Positions 39,581-48,185 of a stretch of 64,000 nucleotides of DNA are shown here, piece by piece; the stretch's first letter is position 1; the number at the start of each line of letters is the position of its first letter. The DNA comes from Streptomyces sp. CB00455 (lineage in GTDB: Bacteria > Actinomycetota > Actinomycetes > Streptomycetales > Streptomycetaceae): positions 620,001 to 684,000 of the forward strand of contig NZ_LIVQ01000002.1 of the NCBI RefSeq assembly GCF_001905445.1, given 5' to 3'. Under the pieces are notes generated by a model, which saw only the letters and a list, made by a program, of their open reading frames with translations, did no database searches and had not been told where the DNA came from. A program made the position numbers and the translations under genes.

Positions 39581-40528
39581 CTAGTCGGTGGGCCACACCG
39601 GGAGCGGGCGGACGGCTTCGCGCAGCGCGGCCGCGATCGCCCGGAACTCCTCCTGCCGGGCGGTCCCGGTCCGCATGGCGAGGGCGATCCGCCGGGTCGG
39701 CGCGGGCTCGGCGAAGTACCCGGTGGCCAGGTGCTCGTTGCGGGCGGTCTCCAGTCTCAGCGCGGTGCGCGGCAGCAGGGTGACGCCCAGTCCTCCGGCG
39801 ACCAGCTGTACGAGAGTGGACAGTCCGGCGGCGGTCGTGGTGACGTCGGCCCCCTCGCCGCGGCCCGCCTCGCGGCAGATGTCCAGGGCCTGGTCGCGCA
39901 GGCAGTGTCCCTCGTCGAGCAACAGCAGCTGCAGGCCGCGCAGTTCCTCGCGCGAGATGTCCCTGCGGCCGGCCAGCGGGTGCTCCCGGGGGGCGAGCAG
40001 GACGAAGTCCTCGTCGAAGACGGGCAGTTCGGTGACGCCGGGGAAGCCCAGCGGCACCGCGAGCAGCAGCAGGTCCAGCCGTCCGCCCGCGAGCCCTTCC
40101 AGCAGCGAGGCCGTCTGCTCCTCGTGCACCTGGAGGTCCATCCGCGGGTAGCGGCGGTGGAAGAGGCCGAGCACGGTCGGCAGCAGGTAGGGCGCCACCG
40201 TGGGGATCACCCCGAGCCGCAGCGCGCCGGTGAAGGGCGCCCGCACGGCCTCGGCCTCCTCCAGCAGACCGCCGACCGCTTCGAGGACCGCCCGGGCCCG
40301 GGCCGCGATCCGTTCACCCGCCGGCGAGAGCAGCACCTTGCGGGTGGTGCGCTCCACCAGCTGGACCCCGAGGGCCTCCTCCAGTGCGCCGACGGCACCC
40401 GAGAGCGCGGGCTGGCTCATGCCGATGGCTGCCGCCGCGTCGCGGAAGTGCAGGTGCTCCGCAACCGCCGTGAAGGCGCGCAGCTGAGCGAGGGTCGGCT
40501 GCTTCGCCCCCCTGTTGCCTACAGCCAC
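39581..40528 (-). CDS. oxyR: LysR-family hydrogen-peroxide sensor OxyR
   Basis: 315 residues from GTG 40528 (VAVGNRGAKQPTLAQLR), chosen because GGAGGT lies 9-14 bases upstream; a longer frame to 40579 is open. The LysR helix-turn-helix is FRDAAAAIGMSQPALSGAVGALEEALG. The redox cysteines are at about 209 and 218 in DEGHCLRDQALDICREAG, nine apart as C199/C208 in E. coli OxyR. It is divergent from ahpC-ahpD and almost certainly controls them on peroxide stress. Confidence 0.95.
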   Translation of the reverse strand: MAVGNRGAKQPTLAQLRAFTAVAEHLHFRDAAAAIGMSQPALSGAVGALEEALGVQLVERTTRKVLLSPAGERIAARARAVLEAVGGLLEEAEAVRAPFTGALRLGVIPTVAPYLLPTVLGLFHRRYPRMDLQVHEEQTASLLEGLAGGRLDLLLLAVPLGFPGVTELPVFDEDFVLLAPREHPLAGRRDISREELRGLQLLLLDEGHCLRDQALDICREAGRGEGADVTTTAAGLSTLVQLVAGGLGVTLLPRTALRLETARNEHLATGYFAEPAPTRRIALAMRTGTARQEEFRAIAAALREAVRPLPVWPTD

Positions 40529-40663
40529 TGATAGGTACCTCCGATCACTCACAACAAGAGTAGCGATTTCTGTAATCAATGCAGGTGTGTCAGCATGTGA
40601 GATCCGTCCAACCCGCTCGGAAAGCCCCCAAAAGGGTTACTTTCCCGTTCGCAAGGAGAGCAC
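40529..40663. promoter_or_regulatory. oxyR-ahpC divergent control region
   Basis: 135 bases that must hold both promoters. An AGGTACCT palindrome (40533-40540) overlaps the oxyR ribosome binding site; ATAG words typical of OxyR half-sites are only partly present. The AT-rich centre (about 40555-40580) probably includes the OxyR site. AAGGAG at 40653-40658 serves ahpC. Confidence 0.45.
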
Positions 40664-41218
40664 GTGCTCACTGTCGGCGACAAGTTCCCCACCTACGATC
40701 TGACCGCTTGCGTCTCGCTCGAAGCCGGCAGCGAGTTCGCCCAGATCGACCACAAGACGTATGACGGCAAGTGGCGCGTGGTGTTCTTCTGGCCGAAGGA
40801 CTTCACCTTCGTCTGCCCGACCGAGATCGCGGCCTTCGGCAAGCTGAACGACGAGTTCCTCGACCGCGACGCCCAGATCCTCGGCGTCTCCGGCGACTCC
40901 GAGTTCGTCCACCACGCCTGGCGCAAGGACCACGCCGACCTGCGTGACCTGCCCTTCCCGATGCTGGCCGACTCCAAGCACGAGCTCATGCAGGCCTGTG
41001 GCGTACAGGGCGAGGACGGCTTCGCGCAGCGCGCCGTCTTCATCGTCGACCAGAACAACGAGATCCAGTTCACGATGGTGACCGCCGGTTCCGTGGGCCG
41101 TAACCCCAAGGAGGTCCTGCGGGTCCTCGACGCCCTGCAGACCGACGAGCTGTGCCCCTGCAACTGGACCAAGGGCGAGGGCACGCTCGACGCGGGCGCC
41201 CTGCTGGCCGGTGAGTGA
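40664..41218 (+). CDS. ahpC: Alkyl hydroperoxide reductase AhpC (2-Cys peroxiredoxin)
   Basis: 184 residues from GTG 40664 with AAGGAG upstream. The peroxidatic cysteine is residue 51 in FTFVCPTEI; resolving cysteine(s) lie at about 164 and 166 in ELCPCNW. Reduces hydrogen peroxide and organic peroxides in the cytoplasm; AhpD, encoded 3 bases downstream, is the reductase partner in actinobacteria. Controlled by the divergent OxyR. Confidence 0.97.
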   Translation: MLTVGDKFPTYDLTACVSLEAGSEFAQIDHKTYDGKWRVVFFWPKDFTFVCPTEIAAFGKLNDEFLDRDAQILGVSGDSEFVHHAWRKDHADLRDLPFPMLADSKHELMQACGVQGEDGFAQRAVFIVDQNNEIQFTMVTAGSVGRNPKEVLRVLDALQTDELCPCNWTKGEGTLDAGALLAGE

Positions 41219-41221
41219 CGG

Positions 41222-41758
41222 ATGTCCCTCGACTCCCTCAAGGCAGCCGTTCCGGACTTCGCCAAGGACCTGAAGCTGAACCTCGGTTCGGTCATCGGCA
41301 ACAGCGGCCTTCCGCAGCAGCAGCTGTGGGGCACGGTCCTGTCCTGCGCGATCGCCGCCCGCTCCCCGCGCGTCCTGCGTGAACTGGAGCCCGAGGCGAA
41401 GGCGAACCTCTCCCCGGAGGCGTACACCGCCGCCAAGTCCGCTGCGGCGATCATGGCGATGAACAACGTCTTCTACCGCACCCGGCACCTGCTCTCGGAC
41501 CCGGAGTACGGGACCCTGCGCGCGGGCCTGCGGATGAACGTCATCGGCAACCCGGGCGTGGAGAAGGTCGACTTCGAGCTGTGGTCGCTCGCGGTCTCCG
41601 CGATCAACGGCTGCGGCCAGTGCCTGGACTCGCACGAGCAGGTCCTGCGCAAGGCCGGTGTCGACCGCGAGACCGTCCAGGAGGCTTTCAAGATCGCTTC
41701 GGTGATCCAGGCCGTCGCGGTCACCCTCGACGCGGAAGCGGCCCTCGCCGCCGAGTAG
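41222..41758 (+). CDS. ahpD: Alkyl hydroperoxide reductase partner AhpD
   Basis: 178 residues, all-helical. The thioredoxin-like active centre is CGQC at 131-134 with His 138 ([11 protein letters not shown]), as in mycobacterial AhpD. It relays electrons, via lipoamide in mycobacteria, to AhpC. Begins 3 bases after ahpC, so they form one operon. A hairpin follows at 41830-41858. Confidence 0.96.
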   Translation: MSLDSLKAAVPDFAKDLKLNLGSVIGNSGLPQQQLWGTVLSCAIAARSPRVLRELEPEAKANLSPEAYTAAKSAAAIMAMNNVFYRTRHLLSDPEYGTLRAGLRMNVIGNPGVEKVDFELWSLAVSAINGCGQCLDSHEQVLRKAGVDRETVQEAFKIASVIQAVAVTLDAEAALAAE

Positions 41759-41829
41759 TCGCGCGGCCCGGACACCGGATCCGCGTGGGCCGGTCCGGCG
41801 TTCCGGCGTCCGGACCCACGAGTCCCTGT

Positions 41830-41858
41830 GCCCCCGCAGCCCCACGGGCTGCGGGGGC
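41830..41858. terminator. Hairpin between ahpD and the AI-2E family gene
   Basis: GCCCCCGCAGCC pairs with GGCTGCGGGGGC across a 5-base centre, between two convergent genes. Confidence 0.7.
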
Positions 41859-41867
41859 GCCGTGCGT

Positions 41868-43220
41868 TCAGGCGCGCTGCTCGTCCCCGGCCGTCTCCGG
41901 GAGGGCGATGTCGAGGGCGGTCGCCCCGTGCGGTCCCGGTCCCGCGGGCGGGGACCCGTGGTGCAGCTGCGCGCGCGAGTACGTCCTCAAGTAGCCCACC
42001 ACGGTGTTGGTGACGGCCACCAGCGGAACGGCGACCACCGCCCCGCCGATGCCCGCGATCATGCCGCCCGCCGCCACCGACAGCACCACCGCGAGCGGGT
42101 GCACCCGTACCGCCCGGCCCAGGATGAAGGGCTGGAGCACGTGGCCTTCGATCTGCTGCACGGCCAGGACCACCAGCAGCACCATCAGGGCGCTGAACAC
42201 GCCCTGCGTCACGAGCGCGACGACCACCGCGAGGGCGCCCGAGACCACCGCGCCGACCAGCGGGATGAAGGCGAACAGGAAGATGAAGACGGCCAGTGGC
42301 ACGGCCATCGGCACCTTGAGGAAGTAGATGCCGAGCCCGATGAAGATGGCGTCGATGAGCGCGACGAGGACCGTGCCCCGGACGTACGCGGTCAGCGTGC
42401 GCCAGGCGCGCGGTCCGGCCCCCGCCATGCCGGGCCGGGCGGCGGCCGGGACGAGCCCGAGCACCCAGGTCCAGATGCGCTTGCCGTCGTAGAGCAGGAA
42501 GAGCGTCGAGAACATCGCGAGCAGGATGCCGGTCAGCACCTCGACCAGGACGGTCACGCCCTGTAGTCCCGCGGAGGTGATCTCCTCGGTGTTGGTGCCG
42601 ATGGTCTCGCTGAGGTTCTTCGCGATGTCGTTGATCTGCTTCTCGGTCACGTGGAACGGACTGTCCAGCGCCCAGAGTTTGAGCTCGTTGATGCCGTCGC
42701 GGACACGGTCGGAGAGGTCGTCGAGGTTCTCCATGACCTGCCAGACCACGAACCAGCCGACGAGTCCGATGACGACGAAGCCGAGGATCGCGGTGCCGGC
42801 GGTGGCCAGGCCGCGCGGTATCCCCAGCCGGCGCAGCCGGACCACGAAGGGCTGGAGCAGCGCGGTGACCAGCAGGGCGGCGGCGAAGGCGAGGACGACC
42901 AGGCGGACTTCGCTGATCACCTTCATCAGCACCCAGAGCATCCCGGCGAGGAGCAGCAGCCGCCAGCTGACCTCGGCGGCGACCCGCATCCCCCACGGGA
43001 CCACGCTGACCGGGTCGGGACGCTCGATGCGGACCGGGGCGAGGACGGAGCGCCCCTCCGCGCCGGACGCTGCGGGGGCCGGCTCGCGGCCGGAGGCGGC
43101 CCGGCCGGGCAGCTCGCCCCCGGTCTCGGCCTCCACCTCGGCGCGCCGCTCGTGGAGCAGCGCCTCCATCCGGTTCAGCCTGTTCCCGAGCCGGCCGAGC
43201 CAGCCTGCCCTCTTCGTCAT
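41868..43220 (-). CDS. AI-2E family (PerM-type) membrane transporter
   Basis: 450 residues from ATG 43220; GTG 43223 and a longer frame to 43244 are possible. A 90-residue cytoplasmic head is followed by eight predicted membrane segments: LLLLAGMLWVLMKVI, LVVLAFAAALLVTALLQPF, a long periplasmic-facing helical loop, LVEVLTGILLAMFSTLFLLYDG, then the C-terminal hydrophobic block with FAFIPLVGAVVSGALAVVVAL and QQIEGHVLQPFILGRAVRVHPLAVVLSVAAG. The last motif is diagnostic. Despite the name, most members are ion antiporters or undecaprenyl-type lipid permeases; no substrate is assigned. Confidence 0.88.
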   Translation of the reverse strand: MTKRAGWLGRLGNRLNRMEALLHERRAEVEAETGGELPGRAASGREPAPAASGAEGRSVLAPVRIERPDPVSVVPWGMRVAAEVSWRLLLLAGMLWVLMKVISEVRLVVLAFAAALLVTALLQPFVVRLRRLGIPRGLATAGTAILGFVVIGLVGWFVVWQVMENLDDLSDRVRDGINELKLWALDSPFHVTEKQINDIAKNLSETIGTNTEEITSAGLQGVTVLVEVLTGILLAMFSTLFLLYDGKRIWTWVLGLVPAAARPGMAGAGPRAWRTLTAYVRGTVLVALIDAIFIGLGIYFLKVPMAVPLAVFIFLFAFIPLVGAVVSGALAVVVALVTQGVFSALMVLLVVLAVQQIEGHVLQPFILGRAVRVHPLAVVLSVAAGGMIAGIGGAVVAVPLVAVTNTVVGYLRTYSRAQLHHGSPPAGPGPHGATALDIALPETAGDEQRA

Positions 43221-43274
43221 CACGTTCCCTCTCCCCCGCCTCACGGTTCACACCACCGAAGACCGTACACGCGA

Positions 43275-43307
43275 GGAGCCCCGCACCGTCGAACGGTGCG
43301 GGGCTCC
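43275..43307 (-). terminator. Terminator after the transglycosylase-like gene
   Basis: A perfect 15-bp stem (GGAGCCCCGCACCGT at 43275-43289) with a 3-base CGA loop, 28 bases past the stop. Confidence 0.8.
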
Positions 43308-43335
43308 CGGAGCCGGGCGGGATGCGCGGCTGCGG

Positions 43336-44046
43336 CTAGTACCAGCCGTTGGCCTGGTGGAAGCTCCAGGCCGAGCACGGGCTGCCGTACCGGTCGTTCA
43401 TGTAGTTCAGGCCCCACTTGATCTGCGTGGCGGGGTTGGTGCGCCAGTCGGCACCGGCCGAGGCCATCTTCGAGCCGGGAAGCGCCTGGACCAGACCGTA
43501 GGCGCCCGAGGACGAGTTGACGGCCTTGTAGTTCCAGGTGGATTCCTGGTTGATGATGTTGGAGAAGCACTGGAACTGGCCGGCGGGGACCATCTGCTGT
43601 GCGATGGCCTTGACCTGGGCGACCGTGTAGGAGCCCTGGACCGCGAAGTCCCCGGCGTCGCGGGCGGCGGACCGGCTGGCGACCTGCTCCTTCTCCTCGC
43701 GCTCCTTCTTCGCCTTGGCGTCGGCCTCGGCCTTGGCCTTCTCCGCCTCCGCCTTCTTGGACTTGGCGTCCTCGGCGGCCTGGATGCGGGCGGCTTCCTC
43801 GGCCGAGCGCTTGGCGTCGGCGTCGGCGGCGTGGACGATGGCGTCGGCCTGCTGCGTCAGGGACGCGCTCTGGACCTGCGCCTGGTCACCGACCGGGATG
43901 TCAGTGAGGAGAGTCGCCCCGGACGCGGTCGTCTCGAGATCGTTCGAGGCGGTGGGGTCGCCGGTGGCAACTCCCACGACTGCGCCGACGGTGGTGACCG
44001 CGGTGGCCGAAGCCACTGCGAACCCCCGAACCGAGATCCGGCTCAC
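43336..44046 (-). CDS. Secreted lytic-transglycosylase-like protein with coiled coil
   Basis: 236 residues from GTG 44046 with GGAAGGAC 3-10 bases upstream. A signal peptide (MSRISVRGFAVASATAVTTVGAVVGVATG) is followed by a long Ala/Lys/Glu coiled coil (about 75-125). The C-terminal SLT-like domain has GQFQCFSNIINQESTWNYKAVNSSSGAYGLVQALPGSKMAS, with the catalytic Glu of INQES, and ends CSAWSFHQANGWY. This is the actinobacterial small transglycosylase/resuscitation-like type, cutting peptidoglycan outside the cell. The 400-base leader is unusually long and may be regulatory. Confidence 0.85.
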   Translation of the reverse strand: MSRISVRGFAVASATAVTTVGAVVGVATGDPTASNDLETTASGATLLTDIPVGDQAQVQSASLTQQADAIVHAADADAKRSAEEAARIQAAEDAKSKKAEAEKAKAEADAKAKKEREEKEQVASRSAARDAGDFAVQGSYTVAQVKAIAQQMVPAGQFQCFSNIINQESTWNYKAVNSSSGAYGLVQALPGSKMASAGADWRTNPATQIKWGLNYMNDRYGSPCSAWSFHQANGWY

Positions 44047-44460
44047 ACGGTGTCCTTCCAGCAGCGTCCGCAGTGACCGCGCGGCGCAAGAGTGCCCCTG
44101 GCACTGGTCTCCGTGGTTCTGCGGTCACTGGAGACGCGGGCCCGTGGACAGCTCCCCTGCGGGGGCTGCCGCGTGAAACTCCGGGCGGCATACGGCAATC
44201 GGCTGTGGAGTTGTGGTGCTGCGCGTACCTCACGGGAGATACAGGTGTGCCGTATGCGGGGCCTGACGGAAAACAGACTCTGCCGGACCGCGACGCCGCA
44301 GGGCAATTCTCCGTTGCGTGGGAAAGGTCACACCTGCCGCCTTCCCGCTACTTCGGCGAAAAGCCTGTGCAGCACGACGCCGCCCGGCTAGGCTCTGCGG
44401 CCTTTGCCGGGCGGCGTCAACTCGCCCTCCCGCTATGGGGTTTTTGACCCTTCCGTCCGG
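44047..44460 (-). promoter_or_regulatory. Long leader of the transglycosylase-like gene
   Basis: 414 bases without a gene between two leftward genes. It contains a 10-bp inverted repeat, GCATACGGCA (44188-44197) and TGCCGTATGC (44248-44257), 50 bases apart, and several smaller complementary stretches. Cell-wall hydrolase genes in actinobacteria are often preceded by c-di-AMP (ydaO-type) riboswitches. I could not match that consensus here, so only a structured leader is proposed. Confidence 0.35.
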
Positions 44461-45777
44461 TCAGAGGGTTTCGAGCATCTCGGTGACCAGCGCGGCGATC
44501 GGAGAGCGCTCGGAACGGGACAGCGTGATGTGCGCGAAGAGCGGATGCCCCTTCAGCTTCTCGACCACGGCGACGACTCCGTCGTACCGGCCGACCCGCA
44601 GATTGTCCCGCTGGGCCACGTCGTGGGTCAGGACGACCCGCGAATTGGCGCCGATCCGGGACAGAACGGTCAGCAGGACGTTGCGCTCCAGTGACTGCGC
44701 CTCGTCCACGATCACGAAGGCGTCGTGCAGCGAGCGGCCGCGGATGTGCGTCAGCGGCAGGACCTCCAGCATCCCGCGGCCCAGCACCTCCTCGATGACC
44801 TCGCGCCCGGCGACCGCCGAGAGGGTGTCGAAGACCGCCTGCGCCCAGGGGCTCATCTTCTCGGAGGCGTCCCCGGGCAGGTAGCCGAGGTCCTGGCCGC
44901 CCACCGCGTACAGCGGACGGAAGACCATCACCTTCTGGTGCTGCCTGCGCTCCAGCACGGCCTCCAGCCCCGCGCACAGCGCCAGGGCCGACTTGCCGGT
45001 GCCCGCCCGGCCGCCCATCGAGAGGATCCCGATCTCCGGGTCGAGGAGCAGGTCGAGCGCGATCCGCTGTTCGGCGCTGCGGCCGTGCAGCCCGAAGGCC
45101 TCGCGGTCACCGCGTACGAGCTTGACGTTGCCGTCGGCGGTGACCCGGCCCAGCGCCTTGCCGCGCTCGGACTGCAGGACCAGCCCGGTGTGCACCGGAA
45201 GCTCCGCCACCTCCGGCACGTAGAGCCGCTCCTCCGAGTAGAGGAGGTCCACCTGTTCCCCGGAGAGGGCGAGCTCGCTCATGCCGGTCCATCCGGCGTC
45301 CGTGATGGCGAGCTCCGCGCGGTACTCCTCGGCGAGCAGGCCCACGGAGGAGGCCTTGATGCGCAGCGGGAGATCCTTCGAGACCACCGTGACGTCGTAG
45401 CCCTCGGCCTGGAGGTTGCGGGCGACCGCGAGGATCCGCGAGTCGTTGTCCCCCAATCGGAAGCCGGCGGGCAGGACACCGGGGTCGGAGTGGTTGAGCT
45501 CGACGCGCAGGGTGCCGCCCAGATCGCCCAGCGGGATGGGGGCGTCGAGGCGTCCGTACCGGACCCGGAAGTCGTCGAGCAGGCGCAGGGCCTGTCGCGC
45601 GAAGTAGCCGAGTTCGGGATGGTGCCGCTTGGCCTCCAGCTCGGTGATCACCACGATCGGGAGCACGACCTCGTGCTCGTCGAAGCGGGAGATCGCGTTG
45701 GGGTCTGCCAGCAGGACGCTGGTGTCGAGGACGTAGGTCCGCCTGTCTGGCAGGCGGCGCTTTGTGCTGGTCACCAC
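44461..45777 (-). CDS. PIN-PhoH fusion ATPase (PhoH2-like)
   Basis: 438 residues from the tandem GTG at 45777/45774 ([20 protein letters not shown]); a longer open frame is not conserved-looking. The N-terminal PIN ribonuclease domain (about 12-160) has [25 protein letters not shown] and [13 protein letters not shown] with the metal acidic residues. The PhoH ATPase half has Walker [11 protein letters not shown] and Walker [13 protein letters not shown], and the block [21 protein letters not shown]. Such fusions are RNA helicase/nucleases. Cytoplasmic; biological role unsettled. Confidence 0.92.
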   Translation of the reverse strand: MVTSTKRRLPDRRTYVLDTSVLLADPNAISRFDEHEVVLPIVVITELEAKRHHPELGYFARQALRLLDDFRVRYGRLDAPIPLGDLGGTLRVELNHSDPGVLPAGFRLGDNDSRILAVARNLQAEGYDVTVVSKDLPLRIKASSVGLLAEEYRAELAITDAGWTGMSELALSGEQVDLLYSEERLYVPEVAELPVHTGLVLQSERGKALGRVTADGNVKLVRGDREAFGLHGRSAEQRIALDLLLDPEIGILSMGGRAGTGKSALALCAGLEAVLERRQHQKVMVFRPLYAVGGQDLGYLPGDASEKMSPWAQAVFDTLSAVAGREVIEEVLGRGMLEVLPLTHIRGRSLHDAFVIVDEAQSLERNVLLTVLSRIGANSRVVLTHDVAQRDNLRVGRYDGVVAVVEKLKGHPLFAHITLSRSERSPIAALVTEMLETL

Positions 45778-46119
45778 GGAAGGACGTACCCCCTCGGAAG
45801 AGGTCGGGCCATGAAGACCGGACCGGTCATCGGCCGCCCTGCCGGGGCCGATTTCCGGCCCCCCACTCCGTCCGTGCGAACCGCACGTGCGTCCTGGTGC
45901 AAAGGGCCTCCCGGGCGGACGGCCCCATGCCGTCCGCTGAGATTCGACACCCGTGGATCGGACGTCGACCTGAAAGGGGTATTCCCAGATCGGGCCGGGG
46001 CCATGCCATGGCATATGACGGACGCTCGGTGAATCCCTGGTGAAGGGTCCGCGCGGAGGGGCGGCGCGGGCGCGAGGGGGTTCGCCGGGCCGAGGGGGCG
46101 TCAGACGGCCGCGGCCGGA
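45778..46119. other. Intergenic region upstream of the PhoH-like gene
   Basis: About 340 bases with no credible gene. It must contain the promoter of the PhoH-like gene (leftward). A short CCATGG-centred palindrome (GCCATGGC at 46007-46014) is visible; no obvious terminator for uppS was noted. Confidence 0.4.
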
Positions 46120-46881
46120 TCAGGTGCCGTAGCGCCGGTGGCGGGCCGCGTAGTCGCGCAGCGCCCGCAGGAAGTCGACCTTGCGGAAGGCCGGCCAGAA
46201 GACCTCGCAGAAGTAGTACTCCGAATGCGCGCTCTGCCAGAGCATGAATCCGGACAGCCGCTGCTCGCCGCTGGTGCGGATGACGAGGTCCGGGTCGGGC
46301 TGGCCGCGCGTGTAGAGGTGCTCGGCGATGTGGTCGATGTCCAGGATCTCGGCGAGCTCCTCGAAGGAGGTGCCCTTCCGCGCGTGCTCCAGCAGCAGGG
46401 AGCGGACCGCGTCGGCGATCTCCTGGCGGCCGCCGTAGCCGACGGCGACGTTGACGAGTATCCCGTCGACGTCGTGGGTGGCCTGTTCGGCCTCCTTCAG
46501 CACCGTCTGCGTGCGGGCGGGCAGGATGTCGAGGTTGCCGACGTGGTGGACGCGCCAGCGGCCGTCCGCGGCGAGGCCCCGCACGGTGTTCTCGATGATG
46601 TTGAGCAGGGGGCGCAGCTCGACCTCGGGCCGGTCCAGGTTGTCCGTGGAGAGCATCCACAGGGTGACGACCTCGACGTCCGTCTCGGTGCACCAGCCCA
46701 GCATCTCGGAGATCTTGTCGGCTCCGGCCTGGTGGCCCTGTTCCGTCGTGCCTCCGGACGCCTTCGCCCAGCGCCGGTTCCCGTCCAGGATGACGCCGAT
46801 GTGCTTGGGCGCCGCGTCATGGTCGAGTCGGCCTTCCACCCGGCGTGCGTAGAGCCTGTACACCAGGTCGCGCAGCTTCAC
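46120..46881 (-). CDS. uppS: Isoprenyl (cis-prenyl) diphosphate synthase
   Basis: 253 residues, the usual length. Conserved regions I-V are all visible: HIGVILDGNRRWAKASG (catalytic Asp), EQGHQAGADKISEML, VTLWMLSTDNLDRP, VNVAVGYGGRQEI, and PDLVIRTSGEQRLSGFMLWQSAHSEYYF. It condenses isopentenyl diphosphate units in the cytoplasm to make a polyprenyl carrier such as undecaprenyl diphosphate for peptidoglycan. Streptomycetes often have more than one paralogue, so chain length is not certain. Divergent from the aldo/keto reductase gene. Confidence 0.95.
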   Translation of the reverse strand: MKLRDLVYRLYARRVEGRLDHDAAPKHIGVILDGNRRWAKASGGTTEQGHQAGADKISEMLGWCTETDVEVVTLWMLSTDNLDRPEVELRPLLNIIENTVRGLAADGRWRVHHVGNLDILPARTQTVLKEAEQATHDVDGILVNVAVGYGGRQEIADAVRSLLLEHARKGTSFEELAEILDIDHIAEHLYTRGQPDPDLVIRTSGEQRLSGFMLWQSAHSEYYFCEVFWPAFRKVDFLRALRDYAARHRRYGT

Positions 46882-47005
46882 GATCTCCAGCCCCTCCGTG
46901 CAGTGCCCCCGTGCGAATTGCGGTCCCCCGAGTGCGCCACATTACTGCGCGCCGGGATCGGGTACCCAACTCGGTCGGTCACAGCCACGTGATAGGGAGG
47001 ACAAC

Positions 47006-48043
47006 GTGACTGATACCAATCCCTATCGGGCAGAGCCCTCGCGCTACGACTCCATGGAGTACCGGCGCACCGGCCACAGCGGCCTCAAGCTCCCCGCCAT
47101 TTCCCTCGGCCTCTGGCACAACTTCGGCGACGACAGGTCGCTGGAGTCCCAGCGGGCGATCCTGCGCCGGGCCTTCGACCTGGGCATCACCCACTTCGAC
47201 CTGGCCAACAACTACGGGCCGCCCCCCGGCTCGGCCGAGTTGAACTTCGGCAAGATCTTCGCGCAGGACTTCGCGTCCCTGCGCGAGGAGCTGGTCCTCT
47301 CCACCAAGGCCGGCTACCTCATGCACCCGGGGCCCTACGGGGAATGGGGCAGCCGCAAGTACCTGCTCGGCTCGCTCGACGCCTCGCTGCGGCGGATGGG
47401 CGTGGACTACGTCGACGTCTTCTACTCCCACCGGTTCGACCCGCAGACCCCGCTGGAGGAGACCATGGGCGCGCTGGCGTCCGCGGTCCAGCAGGGCAAG
47501 GCGCTCTACGTCGGCGTCTCCTCCTACACCGCGGAGCAGACCACCGAGGCGGTGCGGATCCTGGGCGGCAGGGGCGTGCGCCCGCTGATCCACCAGCCTT
47601 CGTACTCCATGATCAACCGCTGGACGGAGGAGGACGGCCTGCTGGACACCCTGGAGGACGCCGGGATGGGCTGCATCGCCTTCGCACCGCTGGCGCAGGG
47701 CCTGCTGACGGGCAAGTACCTCAAGGAGATCCCCGAGGGCTCGCGGGCCACCCAGGGCAAGTCGCTGAACCCGGACCTGCTGTCGCAGGACGTCCTGCGA
47801 CGGCTGGGCGGGCTGAACGAGATCGCCGGGCGGCGCGGTCAGTCGCTGGCGCAGCTGGCGCTGAAGTGGGTGCTGCGCGACGACCGGATGACCTCGGCGC
47901 TGATCGGTGCGTCGAGCGTGGGGCAGCTGGAGGAGAACGTGGCCGCACTGGCCGGGGAGCCGCTGTCCGAGGCGGAGTTGACGGAGATCGACTCCTTCGC
48001 GGTCTCCACCCCCGGCACCAATATCTGGGCCCAGCGCGGCTGA
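47006..48043 (+). CDS. Aldo/keto reductase, YghZ/GAP-reductase-like
   Basis: 345 residues from GTG 47006, with GGGAGGA 5-11 bases upstream. Motifs: LGLWHNFGDDRSLESQRAI, HFDLANNYGPPPGSAE (catalytic Asp and Tyr), STKAGYLM (catalytic Lys), VDVFYSHRFDPQTPLEETM (catalytic His), IHQPSYSMINRW and the NADPH-binding SALIGASSVGQLEENVAAL. The match is to L-glyceraldehyde-3-phosphate reductase/Kv-beta-like enzymes. Cytoplasmic, NADPH-dependent; the physiological substrate is uncertain. Confidence 0.92.
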   Translation: MTDTNPYRAEPSRYDSMEYRRTGHSGLKLPAISLGLWHNFGDDRSLESQRAILRRAFDLGITHFDLANNYGPPPGSAELNFGKIFAQDFASLREELVLSTKAGYLMHPGPYGEWGSRKYLLGSLDASLRRMGVDYVDVFYSHRFDPQTPLEETMGALASAVQQGKALYVGVSSYTAEQTTEAVRILGGRGVRPLIHQPSYSMINRWTEEDGLLDTLEDAGMGCIAFAPLAQGLLTGKYLKEIPEGSRATQGKSLNPDLLSQDVLRRLGGLNEIAGRRGQSLAQLALKWVLRDDRMTSALIGASSVGQLEENVAALAGEPLSEAELTEIDSFAVSTPGTNIWAQRG

Positions 48044-48091
48044 CCTGCGCTGATCGCCCGGGGCCCGCGCAGGGGCGGGGGAAACGAAAAA

Positions 48092-48126
48092 CGGGCCGGT
48101 CCGTGGGGGGGATACGGACCGGCCCG
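48092..48126 (+). terminator. Hairpin after the aldo/keto reductase gene
   Basis: CGGGCCGGTCCGT pairs with ACGGACCGGCCCG (13 bp) around a G-rich loop, 48 bases past the stop and before the convergent prepilin peptidase gene. Confidence 0.75.
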
Positions 48127-48185
48127 AGGGGGGGGTTCCACCATAACCCTTCGTAAAGCGTGCTGTGTGCACCGGCGCGCCACGA

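Noticed and set aside
41868..43220. Autoinducer-2 exporter function
   Set aside because: The family name derives from one early report; no quorum-sensing gene is nearby, so only the family is claimed.
44047..44460. c-di-AMP (ydaO-yuaA) riboswitch
   Set aside because: Gene context fits, but the conserved sequence blocks could not be located by eye, so only an unspecific leader is listed.
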